Part shown: in pieces, positions 31,647-40,366 of the stretch
How the letters are laid out: each line of letters begins with the position of its first letter
Position numbering within the stretch: the first letter of the stretch is position 1
Source: Mycolicibacterium sp. CR10
Lineage (GTDB): Bacteria > Actinomycetota > Actinomycetes > Mycobacteriales > Mycobacteriaceae
Length of the DNA stretch: 64,000 nucleotides
Assembly: GCF_005222675.1 (NCBI RefSeq)
Contig: NZ_STGE01000024.1
Span: 1-64,000, forward strand
Direction: 5' to 3'
The notes under the pieces: model-generated
The model's input: the letters and a program-made list of their open reading frames with translations, nothing else
What the model was told of the DNA's origin: nothing
Database searches by the model: none
Translations under genes and position numbers: made by a program

Positions 31647-31660
31647 GGGACTTCCGTCCC
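31647..31660. promoter_or_regulatory. DosR-like box near PRT–esterase gene
   Basis: GGGACTTCCGTCCC matches 12 of 14 positions of the DosR core and is fully symmetrical except at the centre. It lies 134 bp before the ATG at 31794 and 119 bp from the divergent SRPBCC start. Confidence 0.65.
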
Positions 31661-31793
31661 TAGTGGCGACGGCGGCGACGTGGTCGGATCAGTGCAGAGC
31701 TCGAGAGCTGAGGACTCGCCGTGACGACCTGCTCGCGCGGGTCGTCCGCGTCGTTTCTGATGCGACTCAGGGACAGTGGGAACGGAGACAGCG

Positions 31794-33839
31794 ATGACCC
31801 GTACATCGAGTCCGACGGGGCTGGGACCCAGGCAGGTGTTCCGCGATCGGCGCGAGGCGGGTCGCGTGCTGGCCGATCTGCTCGGCGCGTACCGCGGCAG
31901 GAAGGGCGTCGTCGTCCTCGGTCTGGCGCGAGGCGGTATCCCCGTGGCCTGGGAGGTGGCGGCTGCCCTCGGTGTGCCGTTGGATGCCTTCATCGTGCGC
32001 AAACTGGGGGCTCCCGGCCACGAGGAGTTCGCGATGGGCGCCTTGGCCAGCGGCGGACGTGTCGTCGTCAACGACGACATCGTGCGCGCGCTGCGGGTGT
32101 CGCCCCAGCAGTTGCGCGACGTCGCCGAACGTGAAGGGCGGGAACTGATCCGGCGAGAAGCCGCCTACCGCGGAGGTCGCCCGCCCGTCGACGTCGCCGG
32201 CAAGACGGTGATTCTGGTGGACGACGGGCTGGCTACCGGGTCCAGCATGTTGGCCGCAGTGCAGGCGCTGCGGCAGGAGGAACCGGCCGAGATCGTGATC
32301 GCGGTGCCCGCCGCGCCGGAGTCCACCTGCCGCGAGTTCGCCGGTCTGGTCGACGACGTCGTATGCGCGTCGATGCCCACGCCGTTCCTCGCAGTGGGGG
32401 AGTCATTCTGGGACTTCACCCAGGTCAGCGACGACGAAGTGCGCGATTATCTCGCCACCCCGACGGTCGGCGTCACCACCGCGACGGTCCTGATCGACGA
32501 CACGCCCGCGCGCGTGATCGATCGGGCCGCGGTCGACGCACCCGCAGGCGTGCCGCCGACCGAGGCGCTCGAGGAACTCATCGGCGACGCGCGGATCGTG
32601 TTGATCGGCGAGAGCTCCCACGGCACCCACGAGTTCTACGAGGCGCGGGCCGAGATCACCAAGTGGCTCATCGAGGAGAAGGGCTTCTGCGGCGTTGCCG
32701 CGGAAGCCGACTGGCCCGACGCGTACCGGGTCAACCGCTATGTGCGCGGATTGGGTGACGACAGGACCGCGAACGAGGCGCTGGAAGGGTTCGAGCGGTT
32801 CCCGGCCTGGATGTGGCGCAACGTCGTGGTGCGGGACTTCGTCGAATGGCTGCACGCGCACAACCGCCACCGCCGGGAAGCCGGTGAAGGTGAGACGGGT
32901 TTCTACGGCCTGGATCTGTACAGCCTGCACCGTTCAATGCAGGAAGTGATCGCCTACCTCGACCGGGTCGACCCGCTGGCTGCGGCGCGGGCCAGGGACC
33001 GGTACGCGTGTTTCGACCACACCTCGGCCGATGACGGTCAGGCGTACGGGTTCGCGGCGGCCTTCGGCGCCGGACTGTCCTGCGAGCGCCAGGCGGTCGA
33101 CCAGCTGATCGAGATGCAGCGCGAGGCACTCGACTACGCCCGCCGCGACGGCCTGCTCGCCCAGGACGAGCTGTTCTACGCTCAGCAGAACGCGCAGACC
33201 GTCCGCAATGCCGAGGTCTACTACCGCGCGATGTTCGGTGGCCGCGTCACGTCATGGAATCTGCGTGACCAGCACATGGCCCAGACACTTCACGCGCTGT
33301 TGGCCCACCTGGACCGCCACGGATCCTCGCAACCCTCCCGAATCGTCGTGTGGGCTCACAACTCTCACGTCGGTGATGCCCGCGCGACCGAAGTCGGGAC
33401 CGACGGCCAGCTGACCCTTGGCCAGTTGGTGCGGGAGCAGTACGGCCAGGAGTCGCGACTGATCGGCCTGACGACGTATTCCGGAACCGTCACCGCGGCC
33501 AGCGAATGGGGTGGGATCGCCGAACGCAAGATCGTCCGGCCTGCACTCAACGGCAGCGTCGAGGAGCTGTTCCACGAGACCGGAAGGCCGGAATTCCTTG
33601 TCGCCGAGGCGATCAGCCGCGAGGCCCGTGAGCCCCTCGACGTCGTCCGGCTGGGGCGTGCGATCGGTGTGATCTACCAGCCTGCAACCGAACGGCAGAG
33701 CCACTACTACCATGTCCGGCCCGGTGAGCAGTTCGACGCGATCATCCACATCGACCGGACACGGGCGCTGGAGCCACTCGAGGTGACAAGCTCGTGGTCG
33801 GCGGGCGAGACCCCAGAGACATATCCGACCGGATTGTGA
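31794..33839 (+). CDS. phosphoribosyltransferase–erythromycin esterase-like fusion (Rv2030c-like)
   Basis: This 681-residue fusion has the same length as DosR-regulated Rv2030c. The N-terminal domain (~1–215) is a type I phosphoribosyltransferase with the PRPP loop [13 protein letters not shown] (139–151). The C-terminal domain (~230–680) belongs to the erythromycin-esterase superfamily, with [12 protein letters not shown] (~270–281) and [15 protein letters not shown] chose ATG 31794, with GGAGA five bases upstream; GTG 31776 adds six residues. The pfkB-like kinase follows after 37 bp, as Rv2029c neighbours Rv2030c in M. tuberculosis. The physiological substrate is unknown and macrolide resistance is not implied. 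Confidence 0.92.
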   Translation: MTRTSSPTGLGPRQVFRDRREAGRVLADLLGAYRGRKGVVVLGLARGGIPVAWEVAAALGVPLDAFIVRKLGAPGHEEFAMGALASGGRVVVNDDIVRALRVSPQQLRDVAEREGRELIRREAAYRGGRPPVDVAGKTVILVDDGLATGSSMLAAVQALRQEEPAEIVIAVPAAPESTCREFAGLVDDVVCASMPTPFLAVGESFWDFTQVSDDEVRDYLATPTVGVTTATVLIDDTPARVIDRAAVDAPAGVPPTEALEELIGDARIVLIGESSHGTHEFYEARAEITKWLIEEKGFCGVAAEADWPDAYRVNRYVRGLGDDRTANEALEGFERFPAWMWRNVVVRDFVEWLHAHNRHRREAGEGETGFYGLDLYSLHRSMQEVIAYLDRVDPLAAARARDRYACFDHTSADDGQAYGFAAAFGAGLSCERQAVDQLIEMQREALDYARRDGLLAQDELFYAQQNAQTVRNAEVYYRAMFGGRVTSWNLRDQHMAQTLHALLAHLDRHGSSQPSRIVVWAHNSHVGDARATEVGTDGQLTLGQLVREQYGQESRLIGLTTYSGTVTAASEWGGIAERKIVRPALNGSVEELFHETGRPEFLVAEAISREAREPLDVVRLGRAIGVIYQPATERQSHYYHVRPGEQFDAIIHIDRTRALEPLEVTSSWSAGETPETYPTGL

Positions 33840-33876
33840 CACTGCAGGATCCACCAACGAACGGAGCACCGGCGCC

Positions 33877-34836
33877 ATGCTGACGCCCACGATCGTCACC
33901 TTGACGATGAACCCGGCACTCGATATCGCCACCGGGGCCGACGTTGTCCGTCCCACCGACAAGATCCGTTGCGCAGGTTCCACTTACGATCCGGGGGGCG
34001 GAGGTATCAATGTCGCACGCACCGCCCAGGAACTGGGCGCCCCGGTATCGGCGATCTTCCCGGCGGGCGGGCACACGGGAAACCTCGTGACCAACCTCGT
34101 CCACGATGCCCGGGTGCCGCTGCGGCGGATCAGCATCGCCGAAACGACGCGCGAGAGCTTCACGATCAACGAACGCACCACGGGCATGCAGTACCGCTTC
34201 GTGCTGCCCGGCCCCCGGCTGACACTCGACGAACAGCGGCAATGCCTCGACGAACTGCGGCTGGAGGCCGCCTCTGCCGAGTTCGTCGTCGCCAGTGGAA
34301 GCCTGCCGCCGGGCGTGCCGCCCGACTGGTACCAGCGGGTGGCCGACATATGTCGCGAGGTCGGCACCCTCCTCGTCCTGGACACCTCAGGCGGCGGTCT
34401 CACCCACGTGACCAACGGCGTGTTCCTGCTCAAGCCCAGCATTCGTGAGCTCCGGGAGTGCTCCGGCAGCGAACTCGCCACCGAGGCAGAACAATTGGCG
34501 GCCGCCCGTGATCTGGTCGACCGCGGCGTCGCGCAGGCTGTGGTGGTGTCCCTCGGTGCCGACGGCGCCTTGCTGGCCACCGCCGAGCACAGTCAACGGT
34601 TTTCGGCCATCCCCGTGCACGCGGTCAGCGGTGTCGGCGCCGGCGATGCCATGGTCGCGGCGATCGTGGTGGCCATGAGCCGGGGATGGACACTGACCGA
34701 GGCTGTGCGTTTCGGAATCGCCTGCGGGACAGCGAGTCTGTTGACACCGGGTACCGGAACGTGCAGCCGGGAAGACGTGGAGCGCTTCTTCGAGCTCGTC
34801 GGAGAAGCAGAGGACGTCGACGTCGCCTACACCTGA
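33877..34836 (+). CDS. pfkB: PfkB-family sugar kinase (phosphofructokinase-like)
   Basis: The 319-residue ribokinase-family kinase probably phosphorylates fructose-6-phosphate or a related sugar phosphate, as the DosR-regulated PfkB Rv2029c does. The substrate-binding block GGGGINVARTAQELGA lies near residues 46–61. The ATP/anion-hole motif SGVGAGDAMVAA has the catalytic base Asp257. The start has ACGGAGC upstream. It is probably in one operon with the PRT–esterase fusion. The last ten bases overlap the convergent KAS-like gene. Sugar specificity is inferred from genomic context and could instead be tagatose-6-phosphate or fructose-1-phosphate. Confidence 0.9.
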   Translation: MLTPTIVTLTMNPALDIATGADVVRPTDKIRCAGSTYDPGGGGINVARTAQELGAPVSAIFPAGGHTGNLVTNLVHDARVPLRRISIAETTRESFTINERTTGMQYRFVLPGPRLTLDEQRQCLDELRLEAASAEFVVASGSLPPGVPPDWYQRVADICREVGTLLVLDTSGGGLTHVTNGVFLLKPSIRELRECSGSELATEAEQLAAARDLVDRGVAQAVVVSLGADGALLATAEHSQRFSAIPVHAVSGVGAGDAMVAAIVVAMSRGWTLTEAVRFGIACGTASLLTPGTGTCSREDVERFFELVGEAEDVDVAYT

Positions 34837-35711
34837 AGCCGTGGCTCCCGGTACACCGCGGCACCGGCGATGATGCCGGCGCCGGCGGCGACCAACAGGA
34901 CTCGGCCACCCCGGTCGGCGCGTCCTGCCGCCTGATCGAAAGCCGCCGCCAGCGACGCGGTGTGCATCTCCTGATCCTCCGCGACGGTGATGTCCGCGGG
35001 GGCCAGCCCGAGGCGGCTGGCGAGTGCCTTTCGGAAACCGTCCTGCGCGGGTGCGGCAACGATCGCAGTGATGTTGTCGAGTCCGAGCTGCGATTCACGG
35101 AGGCATTCCTCGACGGCCTGGGCCGCGGCGGCCGCGAACTGTTCGTCCTTGGACTCGGCTACCGAGAAGCGAAGCACATTGCGACCGTCGACGAGTCCGA
35201 CTGTGGCGTGGAAGCTCTCGCCGTCGTCGGGAATGCTGACCCAGTGCACGCGCTCGAGGCCGACGTCGTCGTCGCTCCAGTCGCACAGCAGGGCCGCCCC
35301 GGCCGGGGAGAACGGAAAGTTCTCACTCATTCCGTGTCCGGGATCGGCGTCGCTGGCCACCACGAGGGCGCACGTGATGGCACGTGACCTCAGAAAGCCG
35401 TCGACGATCTGCAGAGCGTTGAGCACTCCGCACGTTCCGTTGGCGATGTCGAACGAAAAGGTGCCATGCGCGCCTGCGTGCGGATCCTCGGGGTTGGCGC
35501 CGATATCCTCCTGGATCATCGCCGCCAGCGCCGGCTCACCCAGGTTGCGGTCGCGGTAGATCCCCGCGTTGACCATAAGGTCGATGTCATCGGCGTCGCG
35601 GCCGGCAAGTTCCAGGCACTCTCGTGCCGATTTGACCGCCAGCCGCAGAGCGCTGCGACGCACGCGCCACCCGCCCGCGGCGACAGCGACGTGTTTAATG
35701 ACCGTGCCCAT
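34827..35711 (-). CDS. KAS III-like (thiolase-fold) protein lacking two triad residues
   Basis: The 294-residue thiolase-fold protein is related to 3-oxoacyl-ACP synthase III. Cys94 in IANGTCGVLNAL aligns with the KAS III nucleophile. The His position reads PAQD where its upstream neighbour has THQT (Ala222 for His), and the Asn position reads MHTAS where the neighbour has GNTAS (His250 for Asn). It is shorter at the N terminus than true KAS III. Its ATG lies inside the 3' end of the upstream KAS III gene (17-bp overlap), so the two are translated together. I infer a heterodimer partner, as PqsB is for PqsC. Confidence 0.8.
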   Translation of the reverse strand: MGTVIKHVAVAAGGWRVRRSALRLAVKSARECLELAGRDADDIDLMVNAGIYRDRNLGEPALAAMIQEDIGANPEDPHAGAHGTFSFDIANGTCGVLNALQIVDGFLRSRAITCALVVASDADPGHGMSENFPFSPAGAALLCDWSDDDVGLERVHWVSIPDDGESFHATVGLVDGRNVLRFSVAESKDEQFAAAAAQAVEECLRESQLGLDNITAIVAAPAQDGFRKALASRLGLAPADITVAEDQEMHTASLAAAFDQAAGRADRGGRVLLVAAGAGIIAGAAVYREPRLQV

Positions 35712-36801
35712 AGTGCCCCACCAGTTCGTCGTCCAAAGTGATGAGGACGATGCCGATTTCCAGTCCGGATGCCAACGCGATCAACGCCACGGTCTCTCCG
35801 GGTTTGATGTGTCCCGCCTCGAGTTCTTCGACCAGCGCGACGGTGTGGGTCGTCGACGCGGTGTTGCCGTAGCGGTCGACGGTGATCACGGCGTCGTGCC
35901 GCGGACCCTCACCGAAGGACTCCGTCATCGTGGCCATGCCCTTGCGAATCGCGCGCGCGGAGGTCTGATGCGTGATCACGTGATCGATGTCGTGCAGCGA
36001 AATGCCTACCGCGTCAAGTACTTCGTGCAGCAACAACGGGGTGTTCGACATCGCCGCACGGTGAATTCCCCTGGCGTCGGTGAACATCCGGGCGCCGGGC
36101 TCGTGACCCTTCGGGTACCCGACGCACAGCCGGCTGTAGTCGGCCACCGTGGTGAAACCGGCCAGCTGGATTCCTGCGGAGTCCGCGGGGGCCCGTTCGA
36201 GAAGCAGCGCCGCGCCGGCGTCGCCCAACGTCAGGGACGCCAGCTCCTTGCTCATGATGTTGCGGATGTGCCGGGCCGCGTTGTGGCCCAACTGGGAGAT
36301 GTACTCGCCGCTGACCACCAGCGCGCGTTCTATCGATCCCTGCCGGATCCAGTTGTTCGCGACGGTGACACCGGTGAGCATTCCCGCGCACGCATTCGAC
36401 AGGTCGAACGTCATCGCCTTCTGCGCGCCGATCGCGTTGGCGACCGAGCGGCTCATCGTGGGTTCCAGCCATTGGGTCAGACCGTCGTGGAACTTCGTGA
36501 TACTGCAGCTGATCACGACGTCCACCGCCGAGCCTGGCTGGTCGGCCTTCGCCAGACAGTCCAGCGCCGCCGCGGTGGCCAGGCTGTAGGAGTCCTCATC
36601 GCCCACCGAGACGCGGCGCTCGTGGATGCCGGTCAACCGCTCGAGGTCGATGTGCGTGTGATGGCGGGTACTCGACATCAGGTCGGTGGTGCTCAGATGC
36701 GTCGGCGGTAGGCAACGGCCCGCGCCGGCCAAGCGGGTGCGAAACGGTGCGGCGGGATCACCGGCGTGGGGTTCCATCACCAGCCACCGCGTACCCGTCA
36801 T
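35695..36801 (-). CDS. 3-oxoacyl-ACP synthase III-like condensing enzyme
   Basis: This 368-residue KAS III-type enzyme has a complete triad: Cys138 in DLSNACAGML, His278 in ITHQTSARAI and Asn313 in YGNTASTTH. It should condense an acyl-CoA or acyl-ACP with a malonyl-type or beta-keto unit, or act as an acyl transferase. An N-terminal extension of about 20 residues precedes the fold; Met9 is an alternative start. Its stop lies inside the gene of the degenerate partner at 34827. A DosR-like box lies 57 bp upstream in the short divergent region shared with the SulP gene. It is not obviously the primary FabH of mycolate synthesis. Confidence 0.87.
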   Translation of the reverse strand: MTGTRWLVMEPHAGDPAAPFRTRLAGAGRCLPPTHLSTTDLMSSTRHHTHIDLERLTGIHERRVSVGDEDSYSLATAAALDCLAKADQPGSAVDVVISCSITKFHDGLTQWLEPTMSRSVANAIGAQKAMTFDLSNACAGMLTGVTVANNWIRQGSIERALVVSGEYISQLGHNAARHIRNIMSKELASLTLGDAGAALLLERAPADSAGIQLAGFTTVADYSRLCVGYPKGHEPGARMFTDARGIHRAAMSNTPLLLHEVLDAVGISLHDIDHVITHQTSARAIRKGMATMTESFGEGPRHDAVITVDRYGNTASTTHTVALVEELEAGHIKPGETVALIALASGLEIGIVLITLDDELVGHYGHGH

Positions 36802-36857
36802 TGACCCATGGTGTGCCTACCGTGTGGGCTTGAGTAGAGAACTATGGCGCAGCGAGC

Positions 36858-36871
36858 AGGACCTTGGACCC
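36858..36871. promoter_or_regulatory. DosR-like box between KAS III and SulP genes
   Basis: AGGACCTTGGACCC matches 10 of 14 positions of the DosR core. It lies 57 bp from the KAS III ATG and 51 bp from the SulP ATG, so it could serve either or both. Confidence 0.45.
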
Positions 36872-36921
36872 TTTGTGCAGATCCGGGGCTGCGTCGGTGA
36901 GACCCTCGCTACTGTTCAGCC

Positions 36922-38628
36922 ATGGGCGGCGCTGGGGAATGGGACGCGGCCCGCTTGCTCCCCGGGCTGACACAGTTTCAGCGATACGAGCGGCGCTGGC
37001 TGCGTGAGGATCTGACCGCGGGCCTCACCGTCGCCGCGTATATGGTTCCGCAGTCGATGGCCTATGCCACCCTCGCCGGACTGCCGGCGGTGACGGGTCT
37101 GTGGGCCGCCCTGGTGCCCTTGGCCATGTACTCGGTGCTCGGGTCGTCCCGACAGTTGTCGGTGGGGCCCGAGGCCAGCACCACGGCCATGACCGCCGCC
37201 ATTCTCGGGCCGATCGCTGCCGGTGACGCCGGGCGATACGCCGCGTCGGCGGCAGTGCTCGCGATTCTCGTGGGTGTCATCTGTCTCATCGGCGGTCTGG
37301 TGAAGCTCGGGTTCCTGGCCAACCTGCTGTCGGGCCCGGTGCTGGTCGGCTACATGGCGGGCATCGCGCTCGTGATGATCGCAGGCCAGCTGGGCAAGCT
37401 CACCGGGGCCCCGGTGCAAGGTCACGAGTTCATCTGGCAGACAGGCTCATTCGTCGCCCACCTCACTGAAGTGCATTGGCCGACCGCCATCTTGGCGGCC
37501 GCTGTGATCGCGATACAGCTCGTGGTGGCAATGCGTGCGGCACGCCTGCCCGGACCGCTGATCGCCGTGGTGCTCGCGTCGGTCGCGGTAGTTGTCTTCT
37601 CGTTGCAGAGCCGGGGCATCGCGGTGGTCGGATCCGTGCCTTCAGAGTTGCCGGCCTTCGACCTACCGGTCCTCGGGCCCGGCGAGTTGGTCGGCTTGAT
37701 CTTGCCCGCCGTGGGCATCGCCATCGTGGCGTTCTCCGACAATGTCGTCACCGCACGGGTGTTCGCCGCGCACAAGGGTGAGGAGATCGACGCCAACGCC
37801 GAGCTGCGGGCGCTGGGAGTGTGCAATGTCGGTGCCGGGCTGGTGCACGGATTCCCCGTCAGTTCGAGCGGCAGTCGTACGGCGATCGGCGCCACCATGG
37901 GCGCGCACACTCAGCTCGCATCGTTGTGCACGCTCGCTGTTGTTCTGGTCGTCCTGACGCTGGGCGGTGGTCTGATGTCGACGGTGCCCGTCGCCGCGCT
38001 GGGAGCCCTTGTCCTGGTGGCGGCGTTGCACCTCATCGATGTGTCCGAGTTCCGCCGGCTCGCGCGCTTCCGCCGCAGCGAGCTGATTCTCGCGGTGGCC
38101 ACCACCGCCGCGGTCCTGAGCCTCGGCATCCTCTACGGCGTTCTGGTCGCCGTCGGATTGTCGATCCTGGACCTGCTGCGCCGGGTGGCCCGCGCGCACG
38201 ACGGCGTCCTCGGTTTCGTTCCCGGCCTGCCCGGGATGCACGACATCGAGGACTACCCGGACGCCGAGTTGGTGCCCGGCCTGGTGATGTACCGCTACGA
38301 CGCGCCGCTGTGCTTTGCCAACGCCGAGAACTTCCGCAGGCGCGCCCTGGAAGCCGTCGAGTCCTACCCGCAACCCGTCGAATGGTTCGTGCTCAACGCC
38401 GAAGCGAACTCGGAGGTCGACCTCACCGCGCTGGACGCGCTGGATGGGCTGCGTATCGAGCTGGCCAGGCGGGGCGTGACCTTCGGCATGGCACGCGTCA
38501 AGCACGATCTGCGGGAGGCGTTGCAGGCAGCGGGGATGCTCGACAAGATCGGGACCGATCGCATCTATGCGACTCTGCCCACAGCGGTGGCGGCGTTTCG
38601 GGCGCGGGGCGACGGCACTGTGAGCTGA
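36922..38628 (+). CDS. SulP-family anion transporter with STAS domain
   Basis: The 568-residue SulP/SLC26-type transporter has 10–12 transmembrane segments (residues ~30–425). The family signature VAAYMVPQSMAYATLAGLP is near residues 38–56, and the conserved core includes FPVSSSGSRTAIGA. A C-terminal cytoplasmic STAS domain (~445–560) contains VEWFVLNAEANSEVDLTALDAL. It probably carries sulfate, bicarbonate or another small anion. M. tuberculosis also has a SulP gene (Rv1739c) next to DosR-regulon genes. It is divergent from the KAS III pair, with a DosR-like box between. No carbonic anhydrase is fused or adjacent. Confidence 0.92.
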   Translation: MGGAGEWDAARLLPGLTQFQRYERRWLREDLTAGLTVAAYMVPQSMAYATLAGLPAVTGLWAALVPLAMYSVLGSSRQLSVGPEASTTAMTAAILGPIAAGDAGRYAASAAVLAILVGVICLIGGLVKLGFLANLLSGPVLVGYMAGIALVMIAGQLGKLTGAPVQGHEFIWQTGSFVAHLTEVHWPTAILAAAVIAIQLVVAMRAARLPGPLIAVVLASVAVVVFSLQSRGIAVVGSVPSELPAFDLPVLGPGELVGLILPAVGIAIVAFSDNVVTARVFAAHKGEEIDANAELRALGVCNVGAGLVHGFPVSSSGSRTAIGATMGAHTQLASLCTLAVVLVVLTLGGGLMSTVPVAALGALVLVAALHLIDVSEFRRLARFRRSELILAVATTAAVLSLGILYGVLVAVGLSILDLLRRVARAHDGVLGFVPGLPGMHDIEDYPDAELVPGLVMYRYDAPLCFANAENFRRRALEAVESYPQPVEWFVLNAEANSEVDLTALDALDGLRIELARRGVTFGMARVKHDLREALQAAGMLDKIGTDRIYATLPTAVAAFRARGDGTVS

Positions 38629-38649
38629 CCGGGACCCGACCGAACAGGC

Positions 38650-39108
38650 TCAGGGGACGCTGAATTCACGATCGGGCTCGGCACCGAACACGAAGCGGCG
38701 ACCCGTGACCTGCCTCGGCAGCACACGGACGTAGTGCTGCTTGACCGTCGCGGTCCACGGAAGCAGTTGCGCCTGCTCGGCTTCGTCGATCTCTTCGGAG
38801 GTATGCAGCCCGCGAGCCAACCCTTTGACGATCACGCTCCAGCCCTCGACCTCGTCGTGACCGTCGATCTCGAAGGCCACCTTGTGGTTGATGGCGCCGC
38901 TGACGAGCTTCGTTCCCTCCGCGGTGCGGAACAGAATGGTGCGCCGCTGGACGACGAAATTGACCGGAAAGATCTCAGGGTCGCCGTCGACACTGGTCAC
39001 CAGGCGGCCCAGAGAGTTCTGCGAGAGCAATTGCCAGCATTCGCTTTCGGGCAGAATCGTCACTGGTCGGCCGGTGGATACTGCGTCATTGCCCATGTCG
39101 GTCCCCAT
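38650..39108 (-). CDS. pyridoxamine 5'-phosphate oxidase-fold (split-barrel) protein
   Basis: The 152-residue split-barrel flavin- or F420-binding family protein has the blocks LGRLVTSVDGDPEIFPVNFVV (in pieces, ~33–53), ILFRTAEGTKLVSG and VAFEIDGHDEVEGWSVIVKG. These are typical of small mycobacterial PNPOx-like proteins, some of which belong to the DosR regulon. Met5 is an alternative start. It is convergent with the SulP gene and divergent from the Acg-like gene. A weak DosR-like site (9 of 14) lies at 39200–39213, about 92 bp upstream. Cofactor and substrate cannot be told from the sequence. Confidence 0.87.
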   Translation of the reverse strand: MGTDMGNDAVSTGRPVTILPESECWQLLSQNSLGRLVTSVDGDPEIFPVNFVVQRRTILFRTAEGTKLVSGAINHKVAFEIDGHDEVEGWSVIVKGLARGLHTSEEIDEAEQAQLLPWTATVKQHYVRVLPRQVTGRRFVFGAEPDREFSVP

Positions 39109-39246
39109 TCATCCGCGACGTCGACGTCGTCAACGAGGTCGTGAGTCCACGGTAACCAAAGGCCGCCCGCAGGTCGTGGGCAGTTGTTCCCCGGTGCTAA
39201 GGACCAAGGTAACCGCTCGGGCATTGCCTGCACTGCCGCGTCGTGG

Positions 39247-39282
39247 GCGGAATAAGTCCCCGTGATTCGGGACTTCCGTCTC
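39247..39282. promoter_or_regulatory. paired DosR-like boxes upstream of Acg-like gene
   Basis: The distal core 39247–39260, ending AAGTCCC, matches 10 of 14. The proximal core 39269–39282, GGGACTTCCGTCTC, matches 11 of 14 and is preceded by TTC as in the extended consensus. Centre-to-centre spacing is 22 bp, two helical turns, as in M. tuberculosis promoters with cooperative DosR sites. Confidence 0.65.
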
Positions 39283-39358
39283 TGTCGCCGCACCCGTCGC
39301 CGGGAGCAGGCTCCAGAGGTTGAGCGCACTGCGCACGATCCGGAGGTGCACGACAGCC

Positions 39359-40366
39359 ATGACCGCACAGTTCCCCGATGACAGCACCTTGCACGCGGCA
39401 TTGACCCTGGCGACCCGAGCACCGTCGGTGCACAACTCGCAGCCGTGGCTCTGGCGGGTGGGCGAGAACAGCCTGCACCTCTACGCCGACCCGACCCTGC
39501 ACCTGAGACACACCGATCCCGACCGACGCGATTTGATGGTCAGCTGCGGCGCCGCGCTCAACCACTGCGTCATCGCCCTGGCCGCTCTGGGCTGGCAGAC
39601 CAAGATCCACCGTCTGCCCAACCCCGCTGAACCCGACCACCTTGCCTCGGTCACTCTCCACCCTCATCCGGCGGCTGAAACCGATGTCGCGCTGGCCGCC
39701 GCGATCACCAACCGACGCACCGATCGCCGCAACTTCAGCTCGCGACCGGTGAGCCTCGGCGACATCGCATGGATGGGCGCCCGGGTGGCCAGGATGGGCG
39801 TGTCGCTGCGCAGGGTCGAGACAACCACCGACTTCAAGGCGGTTCTGACCCAAGCGACATGGGAGCACGCGATCGATCCGGACTACGCAGAAGAGCTCAA
39901 GAACTGGAGTGGCCGGCATGCCGCGGCTGCAGGCGTGCCGGCGCGTAACGCTCCGGAATCGGATCCCGGATCGCCGGTGCCGACGCGCTTCTTCGTGGGC
40001 ACCGCGCTGGAACAACCGCCTCACGCACCCCCGGCGTACGACAACGGTGTGCTGTTGGCACTCGGCATTGCCGGCGATGACGACCTGAGCAGGTTGCGCG
40101 CCGGAGAAGCGACCAGCGTGGCTCTGCTCACCGCGACCGTGAGGGGACTCGCGACCTGCCCGGTGTCGGAGGTGCTCGAGGTCGCGGAGACCCGTGCGAT
40201 GGTGCGGTCGGAGATCTTCGATGACCGGTACTACCCGCAGATGCTGCTGCGCATCGGATGGGCTGCGCCCCAAGCCAACCCGCTGCCTGCCACCCCGCGC
40301 CGGCCGCTCAGCGAGCGGGTGACCCGCCTCGACGGCTCACCATTCGGCGGCAGCGACGACGATTAG
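39359..40366 (+). CDS. acg: Acg-like nitroreductase-family protein
   Basis: The 335-residue protein matches the size and N terminus of the Acg family (Rv2032, Rv3131), DosR-induced nitroreductase-fold proteins thought to bind and sequester FMN. ATRAPSVHNSQPWLW near residues 19–33 is the family hallmark; an ITNRRTDRRNFSSRPV block follows near residue 115. I chose ATG 39359 because GGAGG lies upstream and the family sequence begins there; the TTG at 39320 is an open-frame extension. The acg symbol is by family; a true orthologue call would need alignment. The 3' end overlaps the convergent methyltransferase by four bases. Confidence 0.9.
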   Translation: MTAQFPDDSTLHAALTLATRAPSVHNSQPWLWRVGENSLHLYADPTLHLRHTDPDRRDLMVSCGAALNHCVIALAALGWQTKIHRLPNPAEPDHLASVTLHPHPAAETDVALAAAITNRRTDRRNFSSRPVSLGDIAWMGARVARMGVSLRRVETTTDFKAVLTQATWEHAIDPDYAEELKNWSGRHAAAAGVPARNAPESDPGSPVPTRFFVGTALEQPPHAPPAYDNGVLLALGIAGDDDLSRLRAGEATSVALLTATVRGLATCPVSEVLEVAETRAMVRSEIFDDRYYPQMLLRIGWAAPQANPLPATPRRPLSERVTRLDGSPFGGSDDD

